From Dipteris shenzhenensis (taxonomy: Eukaryota > Polypodiophyta > Polypodiopsida > Gleicheniales): 64,000 nt of DNA. The DNA is taken from NCBI GenBank assembly GCA_047967505.1, contig CM106538.1. One strand, 5' to 3'. The notes under the pieces are model-generated. The model ran no database searches, had not been told where the DNA came from, and saw only the letters and a program-made list of their open reading frames with translations. The translations under genes and the position numbers were made by a program. Of this stretch, positions 12,361-23,670 are shown piece by piece; position 1 is the first letter of the stretch; every line of letters begins with the position of its first letter.

Positions 12361-13080
12361 AAGTAGAGGACTAAAATTTGAATTGGTGAGTATAGAGAAT
12401 TAGAATTCCTCATATTTTAAGGGCTACCGCTTCTTATATGCTAATTTATTAATGTGATGACCATTGGATCCACATTTTGAGTTCTTATTTTCTTGAAAGA
12501 CAAATGTCACATGTGGCATCACTCATGACTCATTAATCATACGTACTCGTTTAGCAAGATGTTGGGCGTTTCTATATTTTGAGCAAAACCATCCGAGCAT
12601 TTGAGCCATACATAGGGCCCCTTTTGTGAATAAAAAGAGGCCCAAAGACCCCTTTCTTCAACGAAAAGGGCTTTTTGGGGCTATTTTTTTCATGGACCAT
12701 GTGAAAAAAAAGCCCAAAAGCCCTCCGTGAAAAAAAAGCCCAAAAGCCCTTTTCGTTGACGAAAGGGGTCTTTGGGCCTCTTTTTTTTTACATGTGCCCA
12801 ATGACCCCTTTTTTCAACGAAAAGGTTTTTGGGCTACTCACCCCTTTTGTAGGGAGTTAATGAAACTCCCTACAAAAGGGATTTTGGGGTTGCTTTCATG
12901 TGAAAAAGAGTAGCCTAGAAACCCCTTTCTTCAACAAAAGTAGTTTTGGGGTTGGCAATTATCAAGTAGGAGATCATGTCTCATAAGTCATTCAAGCAAA
13001 ATGGGAGACAAGGAAAAGGTCATGTGCCATTGATATGCCCCCTAATATATTATGCTTCATAGTGAAGAGCGGCATGTTGA
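12361..13080 (-). repeat. Methylesterase upstream region, first copy of a ~0.75-kb duplication
   Basis: This sequence lies just upstream of the gene's ATG. It recurs at 14024-14880 with small indels and a few substitutions; both copies include ATGACCATTGGATCCACATT. On the minus strand CATATAAGA near 12432-12440 is a possible TATA element about 95 nt before the start codon. From 12600 the segment is full of short inverted repeats built on AAAGGGCTTTTTGGG and CCCAAAAGCCC. Confidence 0.8.
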
Positions 13081-13548
13081 AAGTTTCAAAAAGACAAGAG
13101 ACATGTCAAACTCTCATTCATCCTTCCTTCTTTCACTTCAAAGATTGTTTGCGCCACATGGCAAAGAAAAGTAGAGTACATGACATTTCTAAGAGAGAGA
13201 TGTGATAAACACTCATTATATCTTTCTTTTTTAATGAGTGAAGTACATTTGAAAGTCTCAAAAAGGACAAAAGAGTTGGATGTAACATTATAAGTATACT
13301 TAATCCTGCTTCCAAAATGCCGTATTAGGAAAAAATAGGGCTCATTTTGGGAGCTTTTAGGCTAGACAAAAAATGGAGATCCTCCAATGAGAGAGAGGCC
13401 AATGTTACGTTGGAAATGCTTTTCTTTTTTCAAAAAAATTGACTTTATCTCGCTAGAGATGCTTGACACACTATCATTTTGAAGTTTCCGCTCTTGTTTT
13501 CTAGTGTGTCATAAATGCTATACCAAATCCCGAAACAGATAAACTGAC
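13081..13548. other. Intergenic, no gene seen
   Basis: Low-complexity AT-rich spacer between the two promoter-region copies. At 13473-13517 there is a diverged partial copy of the arm of the neighbouring foldback element (TTTTGAAGTT, then AGTGTGTCATAAATG). Confidence 0.4.
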
Positions 13549-13890
13549 ATTTTGAAGTTCTCATTCGAGCATTTTTTAGTGTCAGAAATGTCTTTTCAGA
13601 GAGGTCAAAACGACCAAAACTGGTGCTTGACAAGAATGTGCATAAGGAAGCGATTTGCCCAAATCGCTTTCTTAAGCACACTCCTATCAGGCTCTTGTTT
13701 TGGTCATTCTGACCCTTTTGGGAGGCCAAATTTAGTGATTCAAAAGTCGTTATAGGGATTTTTGCTACCTCGGACACAATAGTGAGGCCAAAACCACTAA
13801 ATTCCACATCAAAATAGTAGAAAGCCATTTGGGTCCTTGGATAGGAGCATTCATGACACTAAAAATGCTCGAGTGAGAATTTCAAATTTT
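13549..13890. mobile_element. Foldback (MITE-like) element
   Basis: The ~340-bp segment is a long imperfect inverted repeat. Outer arms: CTCATTCGAGCATTTTTTAG (left, about 13561-13580) against CTAAAAATGCTCGAGTGAG (right, 13859-13877). The inner stem is centred near 13660, where AAGCGATTTGCCCAAATCGC folds on itself and the flanking GGTCAAAACGACCAAAAC pairs with GTTTTGGTCATTCTGACC. There is no coding capacity. Target duplications were not resolved, so the exact ends are uncertain. Confidence 0.6.
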
Positions 13891-14023
13891 CATTTTATGT
13901 GTTTCGCAATTTATACCTGCAATTAAATGCTCAACCATATAAATGCGTGCTTCTACAAACGGACTTTCATGGTCAAGACATATCACCAAGCTCTTAAGTG
14001 GCTTCAGACAATGCCTAGCTCTT

Positions 14024-14880
14024 AAGTAGAGGACTAAAATTTGAATTGGTGAGTATAGAGAATTAGAATTAGAGAGTATAGAGCGTCATATTTTAAGGGC
14101 TACCGCTTCTTATATGCTAATTTATTAATGTGATGACCATTGGATCCACATTTGACTTCTTATTTTCTTGAAAGGCAAATGTCACATGTGGCATCACTCA
14201 TGACTCATTAATCATACATACTCGTTTAGCAAGATGTTGGGGGTTTCTATATTCTGAGCAAAACCATCCGAGCATCCGAGCGAATTGAATCGTAAATGTA
14301 TATTTTTGTCTCAAAGTTCATGAAATGAAGCCATACATAGGGGCTCCTTTTGTGAATAAAATGGTCTTTGGGCCTCTTTTGTTTACATTGCCCATATTGG
14401 GCAATTAAAAAAAAGAGGCCCAAAGACACCTTTCTTCAAAGAAAGGGCTTTTTGGGGCTATTTTTTTCATGGACCATGTGAAAAAAAAGCCCAAAAGCCC
14501 TTTTCATTGAAGAAAGGGGTATTAATTGGGCATCTATTTTTTTACATGTGCCCAATAACCCCTTTTTTCAATGAAAGGGTTTTTGGGCTACTCTTTGGGG
14601 TTGCTTTCATGTGAAAAACAGTATCCCAAAAACCCCTTTCGTTGTTTCCCTACAAAAGGGGTTTTGGGGTTGCTTTCATGTGAAAAAGAGTAGCCCAAAA
14701 ACCCCTTTCTTCAAGAAAAGGGGCTTTGGGGTTGGCAATTTCCAATTAGGAGATCATGTCTCATAAGTCATTCAAGCAAAATGGAAGACAAGGAAAAGGT
14801 AATGTGCCATTGATATGCCCCCTAATATATTATGCTCCATAGTGGAGAAGAATCTTTTGCACCAATAGAGCGGCATGTAG
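14024..14880. repeat. Second copy of the methylesterase upstream region
   Basis: It starts AAGTAGAGGACTAAAATTTG exactly as at 12361 and stays alignable to the segment ATATGCCCCCTAATATATTA (13032 region in the first copy). It is slightly longer because the CCCAAAAACCCC/GGGGTTTTGGGG inverted repeats have expanded. No gene body follows it, so it is a duplicated promoter without its gene. Confidence 0.75.
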
Positions 14881-16009
14881 AGAGAATTTTGGCTATCCTC
14901 ATCCTTTAAGATTTATCATACCATCTTTCAGGCTCAAGATATTACAAGCGGAGCTTTGCCGCTACTCTACACACACAATGCTCTCATAGTTGTTGTCCTA
15001 GATTGCACTTCTGGCCCTTGTTGCCATAGGGTTAACAAATGTGGAACCAATCCTTTGAAGGAAAGAAGCAAGAAGGTCCCATATTCCAAGCGATTGGATG
15101 TAACTAAAAGACCCCAATCTATGAGATGTCTTTGTTCAATTTTTAATGAAGCCAATCTTAATTTTTGCCATAGGTCTTGAATGCTTGCAACCATTCAAAT
15201 AAAAGTTTCATTTTTACAAATGAGCTACTTTAGGATATTCCTTTATACAAACAAGTTGTTTTAGAATCACAACTAGTACGGTGGTAGTACAATATAAGTG
15301 GTCTCATAATTTTTCTTTATACAAGCTATTTTAGGATCGCAACCAACACGATGGTAGTATAGAATAAGCAGTCACTAGCACAATGGTTGATTGCTTTTCA
15401 TGGTTGGACATGGATATTTTTGTGTTTTCTTACCTAAATCATAAACCCTAAACCCTAAACCCTAAATGCTAAATCCCAAATCTTAACTCTCATCACTCAT
15501 CTACTCCCTTCTCATCTGCTCCACTGCTCACCCGCTCATCTTCACCATGCCTCCTAGCACCCCTCGATGCAACGTGATCCCAATGTTATTTACCTTCTCA
15601 TATACGATGATTGTGTTGCACTCACATGGAGTAGAAATGCTAGCTCTAGTGGACACCCTTTGTTCCCATGGCCAATTCCCCCCATATTTACATGTCACCA
15701 CCTTAGATGACATGCTCACCTTTGGCCTCTTTATGGTTGTCCTGTATGGGTTCCCCCTAGACGTCGATGAAGGCCTCAAGATTTTCACAGCAAAGTACTC
15801 TTGTCTTGTTGGGGAGGCCGTGATCTGAGTCCTAGCAATGTGTATGGTCTTCGGCCTCTCCATCATCTCCTCCATTGGCTCCCTAAAACTTTTCAATGCA
15901 ACAAGATGGGCTGGTGGCAATACTAAGTTGTACAAATTTCCTCTTACTCAACGAGGCTTATAACCACTCAGCAATGGCTTGATGTAATCTTTTCGCCTCT
16001 AAGGCTCTC
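14881..16009. other. Intergenic; short telomere-like tract at 15446-15475
   Basis: No convincing gene. AAACCCTAAACCCTAAACCC is a short interstitial telomere-like tract. An open frame at 15547-15828 (93 codons) has no recognisable domain and no second exon that I can defend, so it is not called. Confidence 0.4.
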
Positions 16010-16420
16010 AAACATTGTATTTAAAAAAAAAAGGACTTGTATAAAGTCCAATTCCAAAACTGGACTAAATACAAGTCTAAAGTTGTTTGAATATCATAGA
16101 CCCATGGTTTTTTTTCCATATACTTCAAAACAAATATTGCAATAATGGTTGAAACTTTACACACCCACTTTATAGAGTAACCATTGGTAGTTTTCCTAGC
16201 AACCTTTGAAAACCCAAATTTTGTCAAATTACCAAATACTAGATAAGCTTACAGAAATACCTTCTATGATTAACCAAATAATTACACTTTGGTCGACACC
16301 ACATAGTTTTGAACCAAAGTCCAAAGTATATCAAGATGACTTGTTCTCTTGAGAGATGGTGTACATATACACCTTCTTTGTGTAAAAATACATTGTTTAA
16401 GTGTAGGCCTTTTGCAATTA
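16010..16420 (-). mobile_element. Relic of a terminal region related to the 19001-35392 transposon
   Basis: GGACTTGTATAAAGTCCAA (16031-16049) and the hairpin GGTGTACATATACACC (16358-16373) match, as reverse complement and in the same order, the right end of the big transposon (GGACTTTACACAAGTCC near 35357 and GGTGTATATGTACACC at 34954). The outermost terminal repeat is degenerate (ACATTGTATTT). No partner end was found. Confidence 0.55.
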
Positions 16421-16639
16421 TAATTGGATGTGTGCTTGTTTCGACCAACTTTATGATGAAGGTTGAACCTTGTCCCCCTATATTGTCACTGGTGGGGAAT
16501 CCAAGTAGAAGCAAAAATTGCATGTAGAGGAGATGACTTTTTGTTATATATATATATGTATGTATGATTTGATATCAATTATAAAATTTTCCAAAAAATA
16601 ATTCAAAAAATGCAAAACTTTTTGAAGTTTTAAACATTT

Positions 16640-17205
16640 TTTCAAATATGTGGCTTGAGCCATATGTGCCCCGCAACTCCAAAACATGTGGCGTGAGCCA
16701 CATGTGCCCCCCCCCCCCCCCCCCCCCGCCCCGCCCAACATATGGCTTGAGCCACATGTGCCTCCCCCCCACCCCTCCCCAACATATGGCTTGAGCCACA
16801 TGTGGCCCCCTCGCCCCCACCCCCACCGCCCAACATGTGGCTCATGCCACATGTGCCTCCCCCACCCCCCAACATATGGCTTGAGCTACATGTGCCCCCC
16901 CCCCCCCAAAACATGTGGCATGAGCCACATGTGCCCCCCATGTAGTGTGAGCCTCATGTGCCCCCCCCCCCCCCCCCCCCAACATATGGCTTGAGCCACA
17001 TGTCTCCCCCCCCCCCCTGGCATGAGCCACATGTGCCCCCCCCCCTCCCCCCCCCCAACATATGGCTTGAGCCATATGTTCCCCGCCCCTCCCAAACATG
17101 TTGCTTGAGCCATATGTTCCCCCCAAACATGTGGCTTGAGTCATATGTGCCCCCACCCCCAAACATGTGGCGTGAGCCACATGTGTCCCCAATGCCTCCA
17201 AAAAA
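16640..17205. repeat. C-rich palindromic minisatellite, longer copy
   Basis: Same unit as at 1-235 (CATATGGCTTGAGCCACATG with poly-C spacers), with about 17 palindromic cores. The long Gly/His-rich and Pro-rich frames on both strands are artefacts of the repeat. Confidence 0.9.
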
Positions 17206-18090
17206 AAAAAGAAAAGATATAGAGTTAAAAAAAAACATGTGTGTTGATGGTATAGATTTAAAAAAAAAAAATCAAAAAATTTCCCGCCATTCCCCACTTT
17301 CCTAATTTGAAATTTGAAAAAATTTCCCACCATCCCTCTCTTTATCTATGGCGGGACAGAGGAGAGGGGAGGCGAGTGGAGGGGAAATTTCAAAAAAACT
17401 CCTGCCATTCCCCACTTCCCTAATTTGACTCTTTCCTATTTTGAAATCTATGGCGGGACATAGGAGAGGGGAAGCGAGTGAAGAGAAAATTTCAAAAAAA
17501 CTCCCGCCATCCCTCTCCTTGACATTTCAAAAAATTCCCCACCATCCCTCTCCTTGACTCACCTCCCCTCTCTCCTCTATCCCCCTACCATCCCTCTCCT
17601 TGACTCTTGGGGGGTGCACTACTTAGAAACCCTATGTATCACGTGCGTTCAAGGGGTATTTAAAAAACCCCTCAACTAAAATTTTTAGTCCAATAAAAAC
17701 ACCCCTCTTTACTTATGAACTAAATGAGTTTTTTCTAAAGTTGAATTAAAAAACCCCTCTTGTTATTGTAAACCTGTTAAACTTTTCCAAAAAGTTAAAT
17801 TAAAATACCCCTCCTTTTGGGGGGCTTCCCTTTTTTGAGCCTAAACCCTCAAGCATCGAGCTTGCATTGCCAAGATAGCTTCAAAAAATAGCCACCCAAG
17901 CTACTCTTTCTTGGAAAAAGGGTGAAATATATGTCCTTTAAAGGAAGTACTCAACCATGTGCAATGTGAGTCTTGAAGTCTTGGAGTCTTACCCAAGTCC
18001 AAGAGTCACCCTTTCCTATTTTAATTATCATAGGATGTCTCTAGAACAAGATGAGTCCTAAGATCAAATCACGCACTCAAATTTGTGTGT
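17206..18090. repeat. Small direct repeats and low-complexity spacer
   Basis: Between 17330 and 17520 a ~118-bp unit is duplicated, carrying CTATGGCGGGACA, GGAGAGGGG and AAATTTCAAAAAAACTCC. 17600-17830 has several AAAACCCCTC phrases separated by AT-rich DNA. No gene seen. Confidence 0.6.
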
Positions 18091-18264
18091 GTGTGTGTGT
18101 GTGTGTGTGACGCACACATCCGCATGTGCACGCACACGCACGCACACGCATGTGCACACACACAAAATAGTTTTGCATACTGACTATATCTCTGGGTTAA
18201 AAGATACTATTTTACATTGCATTATACTTTTGTATAGTACCTATAACTTATGATAAAAGGAACA

Positions 18265-18325
<61 letters not shown>
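18091..18325. repeat. (GT)n/(CA)n and (GA)n microsatellites
   Basis: A (GT) run at about 18085-18109 is followed by CA/CGCA-rich sequence to 18166, so the two can fold back on each other. A pure (GA) run occupies about 18267-18322. Confidence 0.9.
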
Positions 18326-18326
<1 letters not shown>

Positions 18327-18994
18327 GACTTTAGATTGATACCCTTAGGTCATAAGGGATAAAAACATTGTCTTAATTTTCCATGGTTTCAGGAAGAGTC
18401 CTTGGAGACATGCAACCCTTAGCACCCCTTTTGCTAGGAATGGGGTCTATTAACCCTTGGAACCCCTTTTGTTCGGTTTCATCGCTCATCATGACTTGTA
18501 TTGGTTGGGTGGATGAAACCTTTGTCACCCCTTTTTCTAGTGAAAGGGATGTGGAACACTTCATTAATCTTCTAGTGGCAAGGGCACTTTATCAACCTAC
18601 TGAAATGTACTAATGGTAGGATATGTTTCACCATGAAATCCTTGGTAGCATAGCATCAAGGGAAATAATTGTAATGCACATGAGCCTCTTGAAATCCAAT
18701 GGTTGTAGGAAATGCATGTTCTCAGATGGATGCCACCACGACCCCTTTCACACTAACAAAAGGGCGCAATGCACCATGTATATACTATCTATCTTTTTCA
18801 TTATGTATATACTTAGCGCACCATGCATGTACTCATATTTGGAATATAACCCTCTCTAGCTGTGTTTTTGTGTTGGGAGGTAATTTTGTTTCCTCTAAGA
18901 TTATTTCAACATTTGTTTGGATAGATTTTAATAAATATATCTTTTTACATCTCATCAATCCAAGCTACGGTTTGAGAGTTATGATCATTTTTAA
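18326..18994. other. Intergenic; left target flank of the big transposon
   Basis: No gene seen. The last ~40 bases (AGCTACGGTTTGAGAGTTAT and following) match tandem repeat units at 35603 and 35775 on the far side of the transposon, which identifies this as the interrupted target repeat. Confidence 0.6.
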
Positions 18995-19025
18995 TTCTCA
19001 ACACACTATTCAAAATTTTGGGACT

Positions 19026-19340
19026 TTCTCTCCTGGTTTGGATTTTTTTTTTGGAGCATATCCTCTCCACTCAACTTCACTTAGTGAGCTCAAAAATTGG
19101 GTTTTTTAGAGCACTAAATGGTTCACTTATATACAAATATGGCCTTATTAAGCTAAAAAGTCAAGTGGTGAACTCTAATTAAAAAAAAAAAGGCTCAATG
19201 AAGCTATAATTCCCAAACTTGTGCATGGTGCCCCCATCCAATAACTATAATAATAATAATAGTAGTCTCCTAACTCTAGTTCAATTTTAACACTATGAAG
19301 TGAAAATATGACACCATATGAAAAGAGTTTGTTGAATTCA
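19026..19340. other. Left subterminal spacer of the transposon
   Basis: AT-rich sequence between the terminal repeat and the hairpin repeats, with no coding signal. It includes a short ATA/ATT run near 19248-19262. Confidence 0.4.
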
Positions 19341-19490
19341 ACATATAAGTGGTGTATAGATATACCATTTTTTTGAAAAAAAAGAGTTTGTTGAATTCAC
19401 TATATAAGTGGTGTATAGATACACCCTTTTATTGAAAAACAAACCATACAAAACATTATCTTATTGGTGGTGTATAGATACACCATTTGT
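19341..19490 (-). repeat. Left subterminal hairpin repeats
   Basis: Three copies of TATAAGTGGTGTATAGATAC or a close variant occur, with hairpin cores at 19351-19366, 19410-19425 and 19469-19484. Each core is 7 bp + AG + 7 bp. Subterminal repeats of this kind serve as transposase binding sites in other plant DNA transposons, and the same role is inferred here. Confidence 0.75.
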
Positions 19491-21265
19491 ATGGAAAAAA
19501 GCATACAAAACATTATCTTATGCATCTGAATCTCGTTCAGAGTCATCAGATTCATGTAATGTATTTGCGCTTGATGGGTTAAGTCTTGCCAAATGATGTT
19601 TAATATGGACACGACTTGGATCACGGATTGTGATACATTTTTCAACATTGTATCCACGCTTCATTTTAAAACTTCGTGTCCTCGATTTCCAGCAATGAAT
19701 AATGCTAGTGACTTCCATCTCTGTTAATCCCTTATTATTTGGAAACCATTCATGTTTCTTTTGCAAGCATATCTCATAGAGTTGTTTTATTGTATATCTT
19801 CTCGGGAGATTTTTCAATGGCTTTGGTTCATACCATAAAGCTGTGAATGTTATAGGAGTTCCCTTGTCATCCCTTTCTATCTTAGCAACCTTTGCAACCC
19901 AAATTGGGCCACCTTGGTCATCCAACTCTGAACTTGGATTAGATGCCCAAACTACAACAAATAGACCCTCTTCAATCTCATTAGATGGTATAAACTCTGG
20001 TAAGGGTTGTCTCCCTTCCTACCACAATATTTTCGAGGTAAAAGGTATTCCTCTACTTCCTCCATATCTACTAACATATTTATATCCAAAGGAAAACTTG
20101 GTGACCTAGCTTGTTCCGGCCAAAAGGATTCATAGTATTCAATGCTCATTAAGTTTTCTTGTCTTTCTAAAGATTGGATAAGTGCTTCAATTGATTTAAT
20201 TGTCTCCAAATTCTTAGTTGATTGCTTGGGATATTTCTGCATCATACTTTGAAGATGTTTAATGAAGGCTTTCAAGCCTTTCATTTCATCTATGTCAAGT
20301 GATTTGTTTTTTGCAAGAACAAATCTAGTTTCCTCTAATGAATTATTTGTTGTAATAAAGCATATGACTCACTCCATAAATGATCTCCATCTACTAAGTA
20401 GTGCTTCCATTGCATCATTGGAATATTGTTATGCATGTGAAACCGAAAGTAGTGTGGATTTGTGTGTCTTATTAGGGCATCATCTCCTGTTTGTAAATGT
20501 GGCTCTATGAATGCTCTCCAATCTGCCATACTCTCTAAGATAGCCACTTCTGATTCTTCCTTGCGAGACCCTCCAATTTTTTTCCCAATTCAAAATAGCA
20601 TATCCTCCATTGTCAAAACATCCATTGACTTCAACTCATCCGAGATAACACTGAAGATTTGATCTGTCTTCATGTGTATGGCTGACAAGAAGAAAGCCAA
20701 CTTCCACTTCTTCAAATATTTTCAAACCAACCAGCATAGAGCATAAAACAAATATATATTTATTTTTGTTCTCTCTCCAACAATTATCAACTTGTATTCG
20801 CAATATGTTAGGTAAACATCCACGAGCATCTGTGACCTTTCTTATTGCTTTCATGATTGATGTAACAACCTGGTTACTATCATGGTCATGCAAACTATCA
20901 ATCCATACATCACAAAAGATTCGGTATCCATGTACTAATACTCCACAAAAGTGTGTTTTTAGTCCACGTTTGCCCTCCAATGCTAGTGGGACACATCTAT
21001 ATCGTGGCAAAGTTGTTTTATTCTGGTCCATGCCATCAATGGTGATGCACATGGACTTATCGACATATGAAATAGCTTCCTCTCTCCAAGAAGCATACAA
21101 CTTTCGAGCATCCTGCACATGACGTAAATGGATTGATCGCCATTTAATATATCTTCCTCGCTGCTGCTCACATTTACTATGTTTAATGGCATTTTTAAAT
21201 TCATCACATGTCTTACATTTTGACATCCTTTGCTTTGATGGTGTCTTGACATGGAAAAAATCTCT

Positions 21266-21423
21266 AGGCCAAATTTTGTACAAGGTTGATTGTGAAATCA
21301 TGCTCTCGTCTCTATCTTATAAAGTTTTATTGACAGTTTCTAGTAGGCCAAATTTTATACAAGGTTGACTGTGAAATCATGCTCTCGTCTCTGTCTTGTA
21401 AAGTTTTATTGACAGTTTCTAGG
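21266..21423. repeat. 79-bp tandem duplication inside DUF7869 copy 2
   Basis: AGGCCAAATTTTGTACAAGG at 21266 restarts at 21345 with three or four changes. Because 79 is not a multiple of three, the duplication alone shifts the frame. Copy 1 has only one version of this coding segment. Confidence 0.9.
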
Positions 21424-22449
21424 ATGACCTTCTTTGTCATTCTCGAAGGAAGATGTTGTTGACATTTGACACGTCCATCTAGCATTGTTTGTTGAAGATG
21501 AGGCTGTGGTAATGCATGGTCTTCGAGAACTTGCTTTAATGTTGCAATTGCATTTATAGTGCTTCCATGGCATTTAAGCTTGTAGGTATTTCCATGAATT
21601 ATATGAACTACTTTTTCTTTCACCTCTGCTCAGATGGTCCAGTATGTGCCATGTGATAGTCCAGTTAAGCATTGATATCCTCGATTGCAAATGGGTCTCC
21701 CATTAACCATGGGTTTCAATCTAGGTTTACAGTGTCTTGTGCTCAAATCTTGATCAGTGCCTTGAAGAAGAAAGCATAAAAACTCTTGAAGAAGATAATT
21801 ATGTCTATTAGGGGCTGTCTTACTCCAAATACCAAGGCGTATGGCTGGACAATCATCTTTCCCAACTTTTCTAATGCAAAGTCTCTTACAACAAACTTGC
21901 ATAAGCATCCTTTCCATATTCTCCTCGGATAACATTACATGTCTCTTTGGTTTTGGAATTGATGCCATGATTCTTTGCCTCTTCACACTCACATACTTTC
22001 TTTTTGTAAACAGTGTCTTGCATTTTCCAGTTATAAGACCATTAAACCTCGAATCCATTTCCCTTGAATCTTCATCTCTTTAATCAAATGCTGTGTGGGC
22101 TTGAGAATTATTTGATGCCTTATAATATCTTGAAAATGGCAATCTGGTAGACATGTTCATTGATGTCAATTTGTTGCCAATGCCTCTTGAATTTTGTGGT
22201 TGAACTCTTTCTCCTTCGTAACTCAAGATTCTCCCATCTATATTCTCTGGCATGCTAGCAACAATATTACAAACAACATGACAAGTCTTAGATTCTCTGC
22301 CCCCTTTGCCTTGCATTCGAGTGGTAACATCATGATCATTGTCACTAATATCATCAATTCCTGTTATTGCATCACTTATCCCATCGATCTTTGCATGTAT
22401 TTTTCTTTGTGGTCCCATCTTATTATTCTCAACACAAGACAAGTCTTTT

Positions 22450-22680
22450 ATATTAGTAAGCATGTTTGAGTCACTTGCAACACACGACAAGTCTTCTATA
22501 CCAGTGAGCCTATTCGAGTCACTTGCAACATAGGACAAGTCTTCTATACCAGTGAGCCTATTCGAGTCACTTGCAACACAGGACAAGTCTTCTATACCAG
22601 TGAGCTTGTTCGAGTCACTTGCAACACAAGACAGGTCTTCTATATTAGTGAGTATATTTGAGTCACTTGCAATACAAGAA
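22450..22680 (-). repeat. 48-bp coding minisatellite in DUF7869 copy 2
   Basis: Five in-frame units of 48 bp encode CVASDSNRLTGIEDLS and near variants. Copy 1 has a different repeat (20-residue units with LSGVDEF) at the same place in the protein, so the common element is the short motif L-S/T-G-V/I-D/E-D/E-F/L. Confidence 0.85.
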
Positions 22681-23519
22681 ACCTTTTCTGCATCAACATC
22701 TTTTATTCATAATATCCTCAATACCTATGAGGATGCCACTATGATACTCTTGATCACTACTATAGCTTCTTATCAATTTGGATCCCATTTGTGTTATAGT
22801 CCTTTTCTTCTAATAATATTCTGTTGTGTCTTCCGTGACATTGAAGGAAACTGTCTTGAGCAAACTTGATTTCAAGAAAGCTAACCCCCATTTACAAGTA
22901 CTATGAACTTGTAGATGATGGACGTCTAGATGTGAAGTACTATCCATTGCATTTTGAATGACACCTACACTAGTCAACTTAATTATCTCCACTATATAGA
23001 GAAAACTCTGAGCATAGCCCTTAAAGTTGCCAATTGCTAAAACTTCTATGGAGCAAGATAACATCTCTACTTTTTCCCCCTCAAAATAAGTTTTCTTTAT
23101 ATCTTGAAAGTATGTCTTTGGAACAATTTCGTCTTAGTCCCAGAGCGTTCTGTGTGCTTGCATATCAAATATGTCACATTGTAAGATATCTCCCAATGTT
23201 TCAAAGTCTCCATGTGGATATTTTAAATGTACTTCAGGATTTACAATGTTGGTGATTATCACTACACATCTTCTCTTACCACAACGTTGGAAATGACACA
23301 CATTCATAGGATCAAGACTATGAATTTGTCCAAAAGCCACCACTTTATTCTTCTTATATAACACCACATCCATACCCTCTGTTAGGGTGAATACCTGTTT
23401 TATGTACAAAAATAGATTAGCAACTCAAAAAAAGACAATAAATAATCGTTGAGCTTATTATTACTTTAAACTTTAAACAATTAATACCAAAACATCTTAA
23501 CCATCGTAAATCCTAAACT

Positions 23520-23670
23520 TTAAACATTTAATCCCTAAACCCTAAACCCAAAATCCTAAACTCTTAAACACTAAATCCTAAACCCTAAAACCTAAATCCA
23601 AAACTCTAAATCCAAAACCCTAAATCCTAAATCCTAAATCCTAAACCCTAAACCCTAAACCCTAACCCTA
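23520..23670. repeat. Telomere-like tract, CCCTAAA orientation
   Basis: A degenerate run of CTAAACCCTAAACCC forms the left arm of a large inverted structure whose right arm is the TTTAGGG tract at 24880-25340. Confidence 0.85.

Larger units (their letters stand above)
19518..23409 (-). pseudogene. DUF7869-type DDE transposase-like gene, copy 2 (frameshifted)
   Basis: Read from 23409 down to 19518, this aligns along its whole length with the copy at 6460-9918. The N-terminal DUF8039-like part is 23409-22810 (EGMDVVLYKKNKVVAFGQ, FETLGDI). Then come five tandem 16-residue repeats (about 22680-22450, SDSNRLTGIEDLS type), a Lys-rich stretch and Cys-containing segment (22058-21630, QVCCKRLCIRK), and a SKCKTCDEF motif. 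The DUF7869 core has IDGMDQNKTTLP, QVDNCWRENKN and SHTHEDRSN, where the usual HEDIDQ is altered. The C-terminal FWPEQ and WVAKVAKIERDD module ends at 19518. It is broken by several frameshifts and stops; one frameshift comes from a 79-bp tandem duplication at 21266-21423. The 3' end lies ~500 bp from the left terminal repeat, as expected for a transposon's own gene. An acceptor-like ACATAAAACAG near 23400 hints at an upstream intron. Confidence 0.8.

Noticed and set aside
15547-15828. 93-codon frame that might be an exon
   Set aside because: No recognisable domain, no supportable splice partners, and overlapping minus-strand frame of equal quality.
16544-17333. Glycine/histidine-rich and proline-rich frames that could pass for cell-wall proteins
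   Set aside because: They are generated by the C-rich palindromic minisatellite; several frames on both strands are open at once.
22450-22680. CRISPR-like array (48-bp regular repeat)
   Set aside because: There are no unique spacers; it is an in-frame coding minisatellite in a plant transposon gene.
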